DNA from: Flavobacterium sp. 140616W15 | Lineage (GTDB): Bacteria > Bacteroidota > Bacteroidia > Flavobacteriales > Flavobacteriaceae | Assembly: GCF_003668995.1 (NCBI RefSeq) | Contig: NZ_CP033068.1 | Coordinates: 1,860,001 to 1,924,000, forward strand | DNA length: 64,000 nt | Direction of reading: 5' to 3' | Shown here: positions 7,893-16,532 of the stretch, piece by piece | Layout: every line of letters begins with the position of its first letter | Position numbering within the stretch: position 1 is the first letter of the stretch | Program-made: the position numbers and the translations under genes | The notes under the pieces: model-generated | The model's database searches: none | What the model was told of the DNA's origin: nothing | Seen by the model: the letters and a program-made list of their open reading frames with translations, nothing else

Positions 7893-10800
7893 TTAAAATT
7901 TAATACTCATACCAATTTGATAGGTAATTGATGATACACGACCAATCCCCAAACCTGCTCCTGCCCACTCTGGATCATATCCATCATAATGAGTAAATAC
8001 AAATGGATTTAAAACATTTACATAAAAACGAAGGTATTTCATTTTGAATTTTTCGATCACGCTTTTGTTAAATGTGTATCCTAACGCTATATTTTTAATT
8101 TTAACAAATGATGCATCTCTATAATAACCAACTCCATTGGCGTTCCAATATGTACCTTCATTTTTTGCCATTGGATAATCGTTAGAAACCTGAGCAGGAA
8201 GACCAGCATCATTTGCAGGAATATACCAGTTGATATCTAATTTTTGACGACCTCTGTCGTCGGTATTTGTAAAGTTGGCGTGAAATGGGCTATATACATA
8301 AACTCCTTGACTTGTAATTAATGAAGCAGCCAAGTCAAAATTCCCAACTGTTAACTTAGATGTGATACTTCCTGTCCAGTTTGGATTAGAATGTCCTAAG
8401 ATCTGCCTGTCAGCTGTAGTAATTTTTCCATCACCGTTCAAATCCTCCACTCTTGCTTGTCCTTCAGATTGACCATACAATGCAGCCTCAGCTTTCTGAT
8501 CTGCTTGCCATATACCAATAAACTTATAATTGTAAATTGCATCAATAGATTGTCCGATAAACAAGTTGTTTCCAACATCGTCATTTTCTTTATCATAAAT
8601 AGATACAATTTTGTTTTTATTTTTAGAAAAAACGAAAGTTGTTTCCCATTTTACAAAGTCTGTATTAATGTTTTTGGTTGTTAGCATAGCTTCGATTCCT
8701 TTATTACTTACAGAACCTATATTATTAGGATAGGTCTTAGCATAACCGTTTTCAGTTGCTGTTTTTTGTTGAAGTAATAAATCTGTTGAAAGTCTGTCAT
8801 AAACATCTACACTACCAGTAATTCTATTGTTCAAAAATCCAAAATCCAATCCAACATTTAGCTCTCTCATTTTTTCCCATCCCAAATCTTTATTACTAGG
8901 CGAACCCTGTACAAAACCATTAGCAGATGTACCATTAAAATCGTAATAAGTTTGTTGCTCTAATTTATTAAGTGTTGAATAAGAAGCTACTTTATTATTT
9001 CCTGTGAAACCATAACTTACTCTGGCTTTTAAATCTGAAACTACTTTTTGATTTTTCATGAAGCCTTCTTCAATAACTCTCCATGCAAGAGCAGCCGATG
9101 GAAATGATCCCCATTTACGACCTTCGGCAAACTTTGATGATCCATCCCATCTGTCTGACAAAGTCAATAAATAACGATCTTTATAACTATAATTTATACG
9201 TACTGCATAAGATGACATGGTAAATTTATCATATGAAGAGCCTAAAAGAAAAGTAGATTGTTTTCCCGTTCCTAAATTATGATATCCTACATCAAAAGGC
9301 TGATCACTAGAACTAGCTGACATAGCATTATAGGTATTGGAATATAAACTTTGAAGTCCTAAAATTGTAAAAGCGTGATCATTATTTAATTTATAATTTA
9401 TTGTAAACTGATTGTCCCATGTATAGTTGAACCTTTCTGTTTCTAGTAAGCTTGCCGATGGTAAATTTCTATTTGCAACTCCTGTATTTGTCAAAGCTCC
9501 CCATGCCTGTCCTTGTTTACTCTGGTTTAATCCCGCAGAATATGTCGATTTAAGACTCAGCCATGAAACTGGTTTATATTCTACAAATAAATTTCCTACA
9601 CCGTTCCAATTTTTGATTTCATTGGTTGTGTTATCAATTTCCAACAATGGGTTGTAAGTACTTGTTTTATTAATTAAAAAAGCTCCTGCTGCATTTGTTG
9701 GCTTACCAGGAAGCGGAATTAAATTTCCATTTTCATCATACGGTTTGTAAAATGGACTTAATCTAAATGCTTCTTGCATAGCAAGTGCGCTACCTAGTTC
9801 TTGTTCGGTTCTTGCAATATTCAAATTTACTCCTACAGTAAATTTATCATTTATCTTATGGGTTAAACCAACTTTAAAATTGTATTTATCTAATGATTCA
9901 TTTTGAATATTTCCAGTCTCATTTTGCAATCCTAATCCTATTGTATATGACAAACCTCCATCTGAACGTCCAGCAATAGATAAATAATTATTTTGTTGCA
10001 AACCTGGTTTTAATACTGCGTTGTACCAATTAAAAGTATCATTATTTGCAATTCTTGTAGCTAATAGTGGGTTTTCTGATCCAATTACTGTAGCGTTTAA
10101 AGTTGCTGCTGTAACTGTTCCAGTGATTGGGTCTTTCTTTGCTGTAGGTAAATATGCCGATTGATGGTATAGCCACCATTTTTGTCCATCCATCATTTCT
10201 GGTAATCTCGCAACTTCTTTTCCACCAATATAAGAATCAAAAGAAACTGTCATACTCGATTTTATATTACTCCCGCTTTTGGTGGTAACAATAACAACTC
10301 CATTTGTCCCTCTAGATCCATAAATAGCTGTAGATGAAGCGTCTTTTAATATATCTATCCTGGCAATATCCTGCGGATTCAGGAAATCAATTCCATCTGT
10401 AGGAACACCATCAACTATAAATAATGGAGCTGCATCACCACTCATTGTACTTTTTCCGCGAATTGCAATTGTAAATGGATCTCCAACACGACCTGTTGAT
10501 GCACTGATCTGAACACCAGCTACGTTTCCTTGTATGGATTCCATAACACTTGTTGTGTTTCTCTCTGTCAAAGTTTTAGCATCCAATGTACCTACAGATC
10601 CTGTAAGATCTGATTTCTTAACAGTTCCATATCCTACTACTACAACCTCTTTTAGTGAATTTGTGTCTTCAATAAGACTTATATTAATTCTGTTTTTTCC
10701 TGCAACACTGACTTCTTGGGTTTGGAAACCCAGATAGCTAAATACTAAGGTAGCTTTACTATTTGTTACATTTATTTTAAAACTTCCTTCAAAATCTGTT

Positions 10801-10988
10801 GAGGCTCCATTTTTGGTCCCTTTTTCTAGAATATTCACTCCTGGCAGGGATAATCCAGCAGCATCAGTAACTTTTCCTTCTATTACAGTCGATTGAGCCG
10901 TCATTATATTACTCAACAGAAAATTCAGGAAAAATAAAAATACAAGATTGTATTTTATTTTTTTCTTTGATAATTGTTTAATGTTCAT
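7893..10988 (-). CDS. susC: SusC/RagA TonB-dependent transporter (first pair)
   Basis: Outer-membrane importer of oligosaccharides energised by TonB. It has 1031 residues: signal sequence, carboxypeptidase-regulatory-like domain (VIEGKVTDAAGLSLPGVNI, about 35-110), SusC box and plug (EVVVVGYGTVKKSDLTG; LFIVDGVPTDG; ILKDASSTAIYGSRGTNGVV), then a long beta-barrel ending in an aromatic residue (MSIKF). It is the first gene of the minus-strand unit that continues to the partial GH28. Its promoter region with operator TGTAATCGATTACA lies about 300 bp upstream, leaving an unusually long leader. Its N-terminal domain is very like that of the SusC at 16533-19742. Confidence 0.93.
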   Translation of the reverse strand: MNIKQLSKKKIKYNLVFLFFLNFLLSNIMTAQSTVIEGKVTDAAGLSLPGVNILEKGTKNGASTDFEGSFKINVTNSKATLVFSYLGFQTQEVSVAGKNRINISLIEDTNSLKEVVVVGYGTVKKSDLTGSVGTLDAKTLTERNTTSVMESIQGNVAGVQISASTGRVGDPFTIAIRGKSTMSGDAAPLFIVDGVPTDGIDFLNPQDIARIDILKDASSTAIYGSRGTNGVVIVTTKSGSNIKSSMTVSFDSYIGGKEVARLPEMMDGQKWWLYHQSAYLPTAKKDPITGTVTAATLNATVIGSENPLLATRIANNDTFNWYNAVLKPGLQQNNYLSIAGRSDGGLSYTIGLGLQNETGNIQNESLDKYNFKVGLTHKINDKFTVGVNLNIARTEQELGSALAMQEAFRLSPFYKPYDENGNLIPLPGKPTNAAGAFLINKTSTYNPLLEIDNTTNEIKNWNGVGNLFVEYKPVSWLSLKSTYSAGLNQSKQGQAWGALTNTGVANRNLPSASLLETERFNYTWDNQFTINYKLNNDHAFTILGLQSLYSNTYNAMSASSSDQPFDVGYHNLGTGKQSTFLLGSSYDKFTMSSYAVRINYSYKDRYLLTLSDRWDGSSKFAEGRKWGSFPSAALAWRVIEEGFMKNQKVVSDLKARVSYGFTGNNKVASYSTLNKLEQQTYYDFNGTSANGFVQGSPSNKDLGWEKMRELNVGLDFGFLNNRITGSVDVYDRLSTDLLLQQKTATENGYAKTYPNNIGSVSNKGIEAMLTTKNINTDFVKWETTFVFSKNKNKIVSIYDKENDDVGNNLFIGQSIDAIYNYKFIGIWQADQKAEAALYGQSEGQARVEDLNGDGKITTADRQILGHSNPNWTGSITSKLTVGNFDLAASLITSQGVYVYSPFHANFTNTDDRGRQKLDINWYIPANDAGLPAQVSNDYPMAKNEGTYWNANGVGYYRDASFVKIKNIALGYTFNKSVIEKFKMKYLRFYVNVLNPFVFTHYDGYDPEWAGAGLGIGRVSSITYQIGMSIKF

Positions 10989-11293
10989 AGTTTGGTTTTA
11001 ATGGTTTGGTTAATTGGCAATATCTCTTAATTCATAATTGACTTTACTTCTATTATTTATATTGATAGGTATTAATAAAACTTATGCTTTTAATATTCTT
11101 TAGTAAATAAACCTAATCTGCTTTTCATGTGATTAATCCCTCTTTTTCATTGATGGGTTTCAGAAATAGTACAACCTATTTCTTATATGAGTTAACCAAC
11201 ATTGCAGATCACATTAAAATGACAACCATTTAAGATGTTATAAACTTATTTACAACCATCTAAATCAATTATATTGTTTTAAAACAACAATCA

Positions 11294-11307
11294 TGTAATC
11301 GATTACA
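11294..11307. promoter_or_regulatory. LacI-type operator TGTAATCGATTACA before the first susC
   Basis: Perfect 14-bp palindrome with a central CG, as LacI-family proteins use. Exact copies occur at 21260 and 31297 and a one-base variant at 32892. A probable -7 element (TTAATTTG read on the minus strand, 11336-11343) ends 28 bp upstream of the palindrome, exactly the spacing seen at the GH28 promoter. Confidence 0.8.
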
Positions 11308-11456
11308 CGAAAGTATTAAATTAGTTTCAACGAGCCAAATTAATTTAAATAAAAAATGCATAATTGATTTATATATAAGAATAAAATTATAATAAGTATA
11401 AAAAAATAACAATTTATTACTATAATGATTCTTACAAAGTTTAAATAATAAATAAA

Positions 11457-11470
11457 AGTAATCGATTGTA
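11457..11470. promoter_or_regulatory. Probable secondary operator AGTAATCGATTGTA
   Basis: Degenerate version of the operator (three differences), 163 bp upstream of the main site at 11294. The GH28 promoter has the same arrangement (21425 versus 21260, 165 bp), which argues against chance. Confidence 0.5.
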
Positions 11471-11505
11471 ACATGATTAATACCTTTATTAGGTGGTTAT
11501 AAACT

Positions 11506-11554
11506 GAGAAATGAGAAATGAGAAATGAGAAATGAGAAATGAGAAATGAGAAAT
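11506..11554. repeat. Tandem array of seven GAGAAAT units
   Basis: Seven exact consecutive copies of the heptamer GAGAAAT, followed by degenerate GAGATGTAAACTGT copies up to about 11590. It lies just outside the left end of the IS element. It is a simple-sequence array that could vary by slippage. Confidence 0.85.
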
Positions 11555-11632
11555 GTGAGATGTAAACTGTGAGATGTAAACCGTAAACTGAGACTGTGAA
11601 AAGTGAACAAAAAAAGAGGTGTACAAATAGAC

Positions 11633-11670
11633 TGCCCCCAAAAAGTTAGACACTATTTGGGGGCATTTTT
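11633..11670 (+). terminator. Hairpin in the IS left end, before orfA
   Basis: TGCCCCCAAA (11633-11642) pairs perfectly with TTTGGGGGCA (11656-11665) and is followed by TTTTT directly before the orfA ATG at 11671. The structure looks like an intrinsic terminator. It could block read-through transcription or hide the orfA start in incoming transcripts, a protective device known in insertion sequences. Confidence 0.7.
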
Positions 11671-12201
11671 ATGGAAAGAAAAGTCAAGTATGATTACGCA
11701 TTCAAACTTGAATGTGTAAGGTTAGTTATCGAGAAAGGATACTCCAGTGAAGCGGTATCTAATGAAAAGAGTATTAGTGAGTCAAATATTCGTAGATGGG
11801 TTAGCTTTTACAGAGCATATGGAACAATCGGATTGTTACCACGGAAGAATCGTGTCTATTCCATTGATTTTAAACAAAAAGTATTACTATCAATAGATAA
11901 GGATTTATTATCACTAAGGGAAGCTCGTTTAAAATTTAACATTCCCTCAGACTCAATTATTATCAGATGGAAAAGAGATTTTGCTAACTTTGGTTTAGAG
12001 GGATTATCATCTAAACCTAAAGGAAGACCCAGATCTATGAATTTTAAGAGAAAACAGAGAAAAACAGACAAACCCTTAACTAGGGAAGAAGAACTTTTAA
12101 AGGAACTGGAGTATTTACGAGCTGAGAACGAAATTTTAAAAAAGTTCAACGCCTTAGTTCAAGCCGAACAAGCCAATCAAAACAAAAGGCTCAAACCATA
12201 A
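11671..12201 (+). CDS. IS3-family transposase OrfA (DNA-binding protein)
   Basis: The 176-residue protein carries two helix-turn-helix segments (about residues 10-50, AFKLECVRLVIEKGYSSEAVS, and 65-110) and a basic stretch (KGRPRSMNFKRKQRK). It ends in a leucine-zipper-like coiled coil (LLKELEYLRAENEILKK) used for OrfA/OrfAB multimers. The stop TAA overlaps the orfB ATG (TAATG). An in-frame slippery heptamer A-AAA-AAG lies at 12138-12144. The -1 frame from there to orfB has no stop, so OrfAB transposase is probably made by -1 frameshifting. Confidence 0.93.
   Translation: MERKVKYDYAFKLECVRLVIEKGYSSEAVSNEKSISESNIRRWVSFYRAYGTIGLLPRKNRVYSIDFKQKVLLSIDKDLLSLREARLKFNIPSDSIIIRWKRDFANFGLEGLSSKPKGRPRSMNFKRKQRKTDKPLTREEELLKELEYLRAENEILKKFNALVQAEQANQNKRLKP
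12138..12144 (+). promoter_or_regulatory. Programmed -1 frameshift site A AAA AAG in the IS element
   Basis: The heptamer AAAAAAG is in phase as A-AAA-AAG relative to orfA. The -1 frame from this point is open through 12201 into orfB (about 21 codons). This is the canonical IS3-family arrangement for producing the OrfAB fusion transposase. Confidence 0.85.
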
Positions 12202-13034
12202 TGGAACTAAGGCATAAATATGATTTAGACCTCTTGCTAAATTGTACGAACATGGTTAGAAGTACTTATTATTACTATGAAAAAAGAAGTCAAGTAATTG
12301 ATAAATACAAAGATGTTAAAGATTTGATTAAACAGATTTACAATCATCATAAGGGTAGATTAGGTTACAGGCGTATTACTTTATTAATCAAGCAAAAAGG
12401 AATTTTAATTAATCACAAGACAGTGTTGCGATTGATGAAAATTTTAGGATTAAAAAGTTTAATCAGAATCAAGAAGTACAGATCATATAAAGGAGAACAA
12501 GGAAAGATAGCTCCTAATATATTGCAGCGCAATTTTAAGGCTGATAAACCCAATCAAAAATGGGCTACCGATGTAACTGAGTTTAATATCTCAGGTAATA
12601 AATTGTACTTATCACCTATAATTGATCTTTTCAATGGGGAAATAATAAGTTATGATTTATCTGAAAGACCAAATTTTAATCAAATCACCAATATGCTTAA
12701 AAAGTCTTTTCGAAGAATATCAAATGATACTAATTTAATATTACACTCCGATCAAGGCTGGCAGTATCAAATGAAGCGATATCATCAGCTTTTGAAGGAG
12801 AAAGGATTAGTGCAGAGTATGTCAAGAAAAGGAAACTGCTTAGACAATGCAGTTATAGAAAATTTCTTTGGCATATTAAAATCAGAACTATTTTATATTA
12901 TGAAATTTAAAGACATAAATCATCTAAAAAAGGAAATTATAGAATATATAAAATATTACAATAATGAAAGAATCAAACTGAATTTAAAAGGAATGAGCCC
13001 GATACAATATCGAGCTCATCATTATCAAAATTAA
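12201..13034 (+). CDS. IS3-family transposase OrfB (DDE integrase domain)
   Basis: The 277-residue catalytic part of the transposase. An HTH_21-like region (NHHKGRLGYRRITLLI, about 48-63) is followed by an rve integrase core with the triad Asp124 (KWATDVTEF), Asp184 (LHSDQGWQY) and Glu220 (NAVIENFFG). The D-59-D-35-E spacing is that of the DD(35)E family. The C-terminus has YNNERIKLNLKGMSPIQYR. The sequence is intact and full length. It probably functions as the OrfAB fusion; the overlapping ATG may also allow separate OrfB. Confidence 0.95.
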   Translation: MELRHKYDLDLLLNCTNMVRSTYYYYEKRSQVIDKYKDVKDLIKQIYNHHKGRLGYRRITLLIKQKGILINHKTVLRLMKILGLKSLIRIKKYRSYKGEQGKIAPNILQRNFKADKPNQKWATDVTEFNISGNKLYLSPIIDLFNGEIISYDLSERPNFNQITNMLKKSFRRISNDTNLILHSDQGWQYQMKRYHQLLKEKGLVQSMSRKGNCLDNAVIENFFGILKSELFYIMKFKDINHLKKEIIEYIKYYNNERIKLNLKGMSPIQYRAHHYQN

Positions 13035-13110
13035 TTATAAATTTGTCTAAACTTTTGGGTGCAGTCTAAAATGCACACCTCTTTTCCTTAAACCTAATTA
13101 TAGGATACCG

Positions 13111-14673
13111 CTATTTAAACCATCGTGGATCTCCAATATTATTATCTTTTAATGTCTGATTTCCAACTGTAAAGTCACCTTCTGCCGCGTTTGCCAGTAT
13201 AGGATCTAATGTTGTATAATTACCTGAATTATCAAATTTTATAGGAGTTGCCGCTGTAGCATAAAGAGCTCCTGAATTATAGTAATTATTATTTACAAAT
13301 GTCGGAGCCACTGTTGCTCCTTGATTTGCATAGATTGCTGCCGTTTGCACAAACAATGTATTACGAATAGTTGTTGCATTGGAAACAAAACGAACATATA
13401 AAATTCTATTTGAAGCTGTCATAGACTTATTGTAAATCGTACATCCATCAATTAATATATTAGTTGTTAATCCTGTTCCTGTTAATCCAGCGGCATTATC
13501 TATACGAATAAAATCACGCCCTGATGCACAGTTATTAAACGTACTATTTTTTAACGTAATCTGACCAATATGAGCAATTCTAAAATCAATAAAATCACCT
13601 CCTGTAGTTAGTACATTTGTAACAATAGAATTCTCAATTATAGCAGAAGTAACTTTTGTATTAGCTAGACTGGAAGAAATCAATGACTTTGCAAAATCAT
13701 GAATTACACATCCACTTATTAAAAGCGAACCATAAGTCACAATTGCCTCATTATATTTAACAACATCAGATAAAGTTTTATCTCCATTTAAATCTAAGTC
13801 AATTAAACTCAACATTGAAGATCCATTGCCTAAATTGAAATTCACATGTAATAATGGTTTCTTAAAACTGTATAATCCTCTAATTGTTATTGGCTTATTT
13901 ACAGCTATCGTTCCTTTAAAAGCAGTGTAGTCACCTGGCATCAATACTAATACTGCTCCTGGTGCTGCATCGGCAATTTTAACACTTAAATCATCTTCTG
14001 GTTTTACCAAAATTCCTGTTCCTATATCAATTCCTGTTGTAAATGTAAAATAACCTCTTTTTTTAGAGCCATTAAACAACTCTGCGGTATATAATGTTTC
14101 TCCTTTCAATCCTTCAACAATTGCTATTCCACTCGCCTTTTCTGCTGGAGTAATATCATGCTTAATCGCCCCTGGATTAACAATAATTTGCGTTACGTTA
14201 CTATTGGCTCCCCATCTCAATGTTACTCTATTTGCCTCCACATCTCCATCTTGAGTAGCTAAGAAAATTTGCTCCGATAGCGTTGTTACTTTTCCAATTG
14301 TCCATTTAGAATCTTCTAATCCTGTTTTGCTTACTGCTTTTAAACGTACAGAGTAAACCGTTTCTCCTTCTAATTGTACTCGAATAGGCAGTTCTTTAGG
14401 ACTGACTTTTACTGTTTTATAAATAGTTTTGAAATCGGGATCATCTGCACTGAATTCTACAACATAATGATCTGCACTTTCGTTTACAGTCCAATTTAAT
14501 TCAACTGCTGTTTGATTTCTAACTACTGCACTAATTCCTATAGGAGAGAATTCTCTTGTTGCCCCTATTCCATCCAATAATCCTTCATTATAACTTTCAC
14601 AGCTTGAAACAGCTAATGCTAGTAGTAATGTAGCTATTAATCCTTTTAGTATATATTTTATTTTCATAAACAT
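13111..14673 (-). CDS. DUF5123/DUF4957-type lipoprotein with fibronectin III domain
   Basis: Probable surface glycan-binding or pectate-lyase-like protein of the second SusC/D unit. It has 520 residues: lipobox ending at Cys25 (ATLLLALAVSSC), one or two fibronectin type III-like domains (about 45-215, TAVELNWTVNESADHYVVEF), then a right-handed beta-helix (about 220-520) with repeated strands such as ITIRGLYSFKKPLLHVNFNL and STFNNCASGRDFIRIDNA. The beta-helix matches DUF4957/DUF5123 architecture, often encoded next to susD in pectin loci. I see no obvious lyase catalytic motif, so binding is favoured over catalysis. It starts 30 bp after susD and is last in its unit, next to the IS element. 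Confidence 0.8.
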   Translation of the reverse strand: MFMKIKYILKGLIATLLLALAVSSCESYNEGLLDGIGATREFSPIGISAVVRNQTAVELNWTVNESADHYVVEFSADDPDFKTIYKTVKVSPKELPIRVQLEGETVYSVRLKAVSKTGLEDSKWTIGKVTTLSEQIFLATQDGDVEANRVTLRWGANSNVTQIIVNPGAIKHDITPAEKASGIAIVEGLKGETLYTAELFNGSKKRGYFTFTTGIDIGTGILVKPEDDLSVKIADAAPGAVLVLMPGDYTAFKGTIAVNKPITIRGLYSFKKPLLHVNFNLGNGSSMLSLIDLDLNGDKTLSDVVKYNEAIVTYGSLLISGCVIHDFAKSLISSSLANTKVTSAIIENSIVTNVLTTGGDFIDFRIAHIGQITLKNSTFNNCASGRDFIRIDNAAGLTGTGLTTNILIDGCTIYNKSMTASNRILYVRFVSNATTIRNTLFVQTAAIYANQGATVAPTFVNNNYYNSGALYATAATPIKFDNSGNYTTLDPILANAAEGDFTVGNQTLKDNNIGDPRWFK

Positions 14674-14702
14674 AATAATTTATAATTAGTTTTTAGTACC
14701 TA

Positions 14703-16514
14703 TTAATAGCCATAATCATTGAACAACTTTCCGTTGCTTCCATCAAGAATCATTTGCCATATTGGCCAAAATTGTCTCGTATTTGGATCGATTCCTACTT
14801 TGTAAATAGAATTTATCTTACTATCTGTAAGCACATTCCAAGCAAAAGAGGTATAATCTGCTCCCGGATTTACATTTTCTCCACGATTCAATCCGTAAAT
14901 TTCTAAACTAACATTATCCGCTTTATATTTATAATACAAGGTAGTAGGTACATCAGCATACTCTCCTATGTGTTTTTGTAAATCAAACATTTTTTGTTTG
15001 GCTTCATCTAGTTTCACTTTTAGTAAATTCCAACGAATCAGCGCTTGTTTACGTTCCATTTCTCCTGTAAACTCATATTTATTTTCATCTACAATAGCAT
15101 TAAACATGGCTGTTTTACCTCCTAAATTACTTATATAATTATCTACTTTTTGGGCATGATCAGCAGCAGGAAAAGCTCTTCTGCGAATTTCTTTTAGATA
15201 AGGTGCTGCGGCTGCGGGCCCTTCTAATTCATTAGCTGCTTCAGCGGCAATTAAAAGTACCTCGGCATAACGCATGTAAATTTTATTTACACCATCATCA
15301 TTAGTCGAAGTAACCAAACGTTTCATCCATTCGTAACGGTATTTTCCAAAACACCATTTATTTAATGCTCCTAATTCTTGTTTAGCAATTCCGTTTACTG
15401 GTTTACCATATATATAAGGAACACATGTTACATCTCTACGGCTATCTGATTTATCGTAATCATAAAAAATAAAAGGAAGCGGTCCTGCCGTACCTCCACG
15501 ATTAGGCCCGTTTTTATGAAACTGATCACTATCTGTATGTTTAACAGCAAAACTATATAACATTCTTCCTCTACCATCTGCGAAAGGAATTTCCCAAAGC
15601 GACTCTCCTCCTGCAGCAATATTTTCTTGGTTGTATTTTCTCCAAAAAGTTTCAAATGAAGACTCCAAATTCGCTTTTCCACTCAGGATTACTGAACGTG
15701 ATTCATCTAATGCTAGTTTATACATTTTGTCAACCGAAAGCTCAGGATCATTACTTCTGCGCACCCCATCAGGATATTGCTGGAATCCGCTAGCAACCAA
15801 TGCCAAACGAGCACGCAATCCTTTTACAAAAGCTTTATTAATTCGTTCTACACTACTAGTCGCCGGGCTTTCATTTGGCCATGGCACTAACGTAGCGGCT
15901 TCTCCCAAATCCTGAATAATCTGTTTGTAAATTACATCACGATTTGATTTTGCTAAATATATTGTCTCACTATTTACAGGCTCAAAACGTGCGGGTACAT
16001 CACCATGCGCCTTAACCAAATCTGCATAATAAACGGCACGCAATGTTAAAGCCTCTCCTAATAAATATCCGAATTCAGTTCCCGGCTTTGGATCAGCATA
16101 TTTACGGATTCCACGTATGCACATATTAGCACGCTCAATTCCAGTGTACATCGATGTCCATGGATTACCTCCTCCTCCCTCAGTTAATGCTACATTCATT
16201 TGACCGTTATTTGGCTTAGCATCATAAATACTTAAATCAGGTTTATCATCTGAGGTTGATTCTGAAGCGTTATACCACTCAACATCTGTATTAAATCCAT
16301 AAAAAGGAAGAAAACGACCTCTATGCCCATTCGTATCTGCAAATGCAATTTTGATTCCATCTACTGCACTTTTGGTTAATCCTTCATTAGAAAAAACTTC
16401 TGCTTCTTCTAAAGTCGATTTTCCAGGAGCATCCAAACCTTCTTCTGAAAATTCCTGACAAGCACTAAAAAGACTTGCTAAAATCAATCCTGCTATTATT
16501 ATTTTATGTTTCAT
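14703..16514 (-). CDS. susD: RagB/SusD-type glycan-binding lipoprotein (second pair)
   Basis: Surface lipoprotein partner of the SusC at 16533-19742, from which it is separated by 18 bp. It has 603 residues with a lipobox at Cys19 (MKHKIIIAGLILASLFSAC). SusD signatures include TGIERANMCIRGIRKYA, GEALTLRAVYYADLVKAHGDVP, YMRYAEVLLIAAEAANEL...LKEIRRRAF and YEFTGEMERKQALIRWNLLK. It is only remotely similar to the SusD at 6226-7881, so the two pairs probably bind different pectin fragments. Binding specificity is inferred from context. Confidence 0.92.
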   Translation of the reverse strand: MKHKIIIAGLILASLFSACQEFSEEGLDAPGKSTLEEAEVFSNEGLTKSAVDGIKIAFADTNGHRGRFLPFYGFNTDVEWYNASESTSDDKPDLSIYDAKPNNGQMNVALTEGGGGNPWTSMYTGIERANMCIRGIRKYADPKPGTEFGYLLGEALTLRAVYYADLVKAHGDVPARFEPVNSETIYLAKSNRDVIYKQIIQDLGEAATLVPWPNESPATSSVERINKAFVKGLRARLALVASGFQQYPDGVRRSNDPELSVDKMYKLALDESRSVILSGKANLESSFETFWRKYNQENIAAGGESLWEIPFADGRGRMLYSFAVKHTDSDQFHKNGPNRGGTAGPLPFIFYDYDKSDSRRDVTCVPYIYGKPVNGIAKQELGALNKWCFGKYRYEWMKRLVTSTNDDGVNKIYMRYAEVLLIAAEAANELEGPAAAAPYLKEIRRRAFPAADHAQKVDNYISNLGGKTAMFNAIVDENKYEFTGEMERKQALIRWNLLKVKLDEAKQKMFDLQKHIGEYADVPTTLYYKYKADNVSLEIYGLNRGENVNPGADYTSFAWNVLTDSKINSIYKVGIDPNTRQFWPIWQMILDGSNGKLFNDYGY

Positions 16515-16532
16515 CTTTTGATAGGTGTTAAA

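Larger units (their letters stand above)
11612..13085 (+). mobile_element. IS3-family insertion sequence (IS150-like), complete
   Basis: About 1.47 kb, bounded by imperfect terminal inverted repeats of about 41 bp. The left end (11612-11652) begins AAAAGAGGTGTACAAATAG; the right end, reverse-complemented (13085-13044), begins AAAAGAGGTGTGCATTTTAG. Both continue with AGACTGC, CCCAAAA and TTAGACA. It encodes OrfA and OrfB with a frameshift signal between them. No clear target-site duplication is visible because the left flank is A-rich. It sits between two minus-strand pectin units, in opposite orientation, downstream of the DUF5123 gene and upstream of the susC promoter, so it interrupts no gene. 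Both orfs are intact, so it may be active. Confidence 0.92.
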
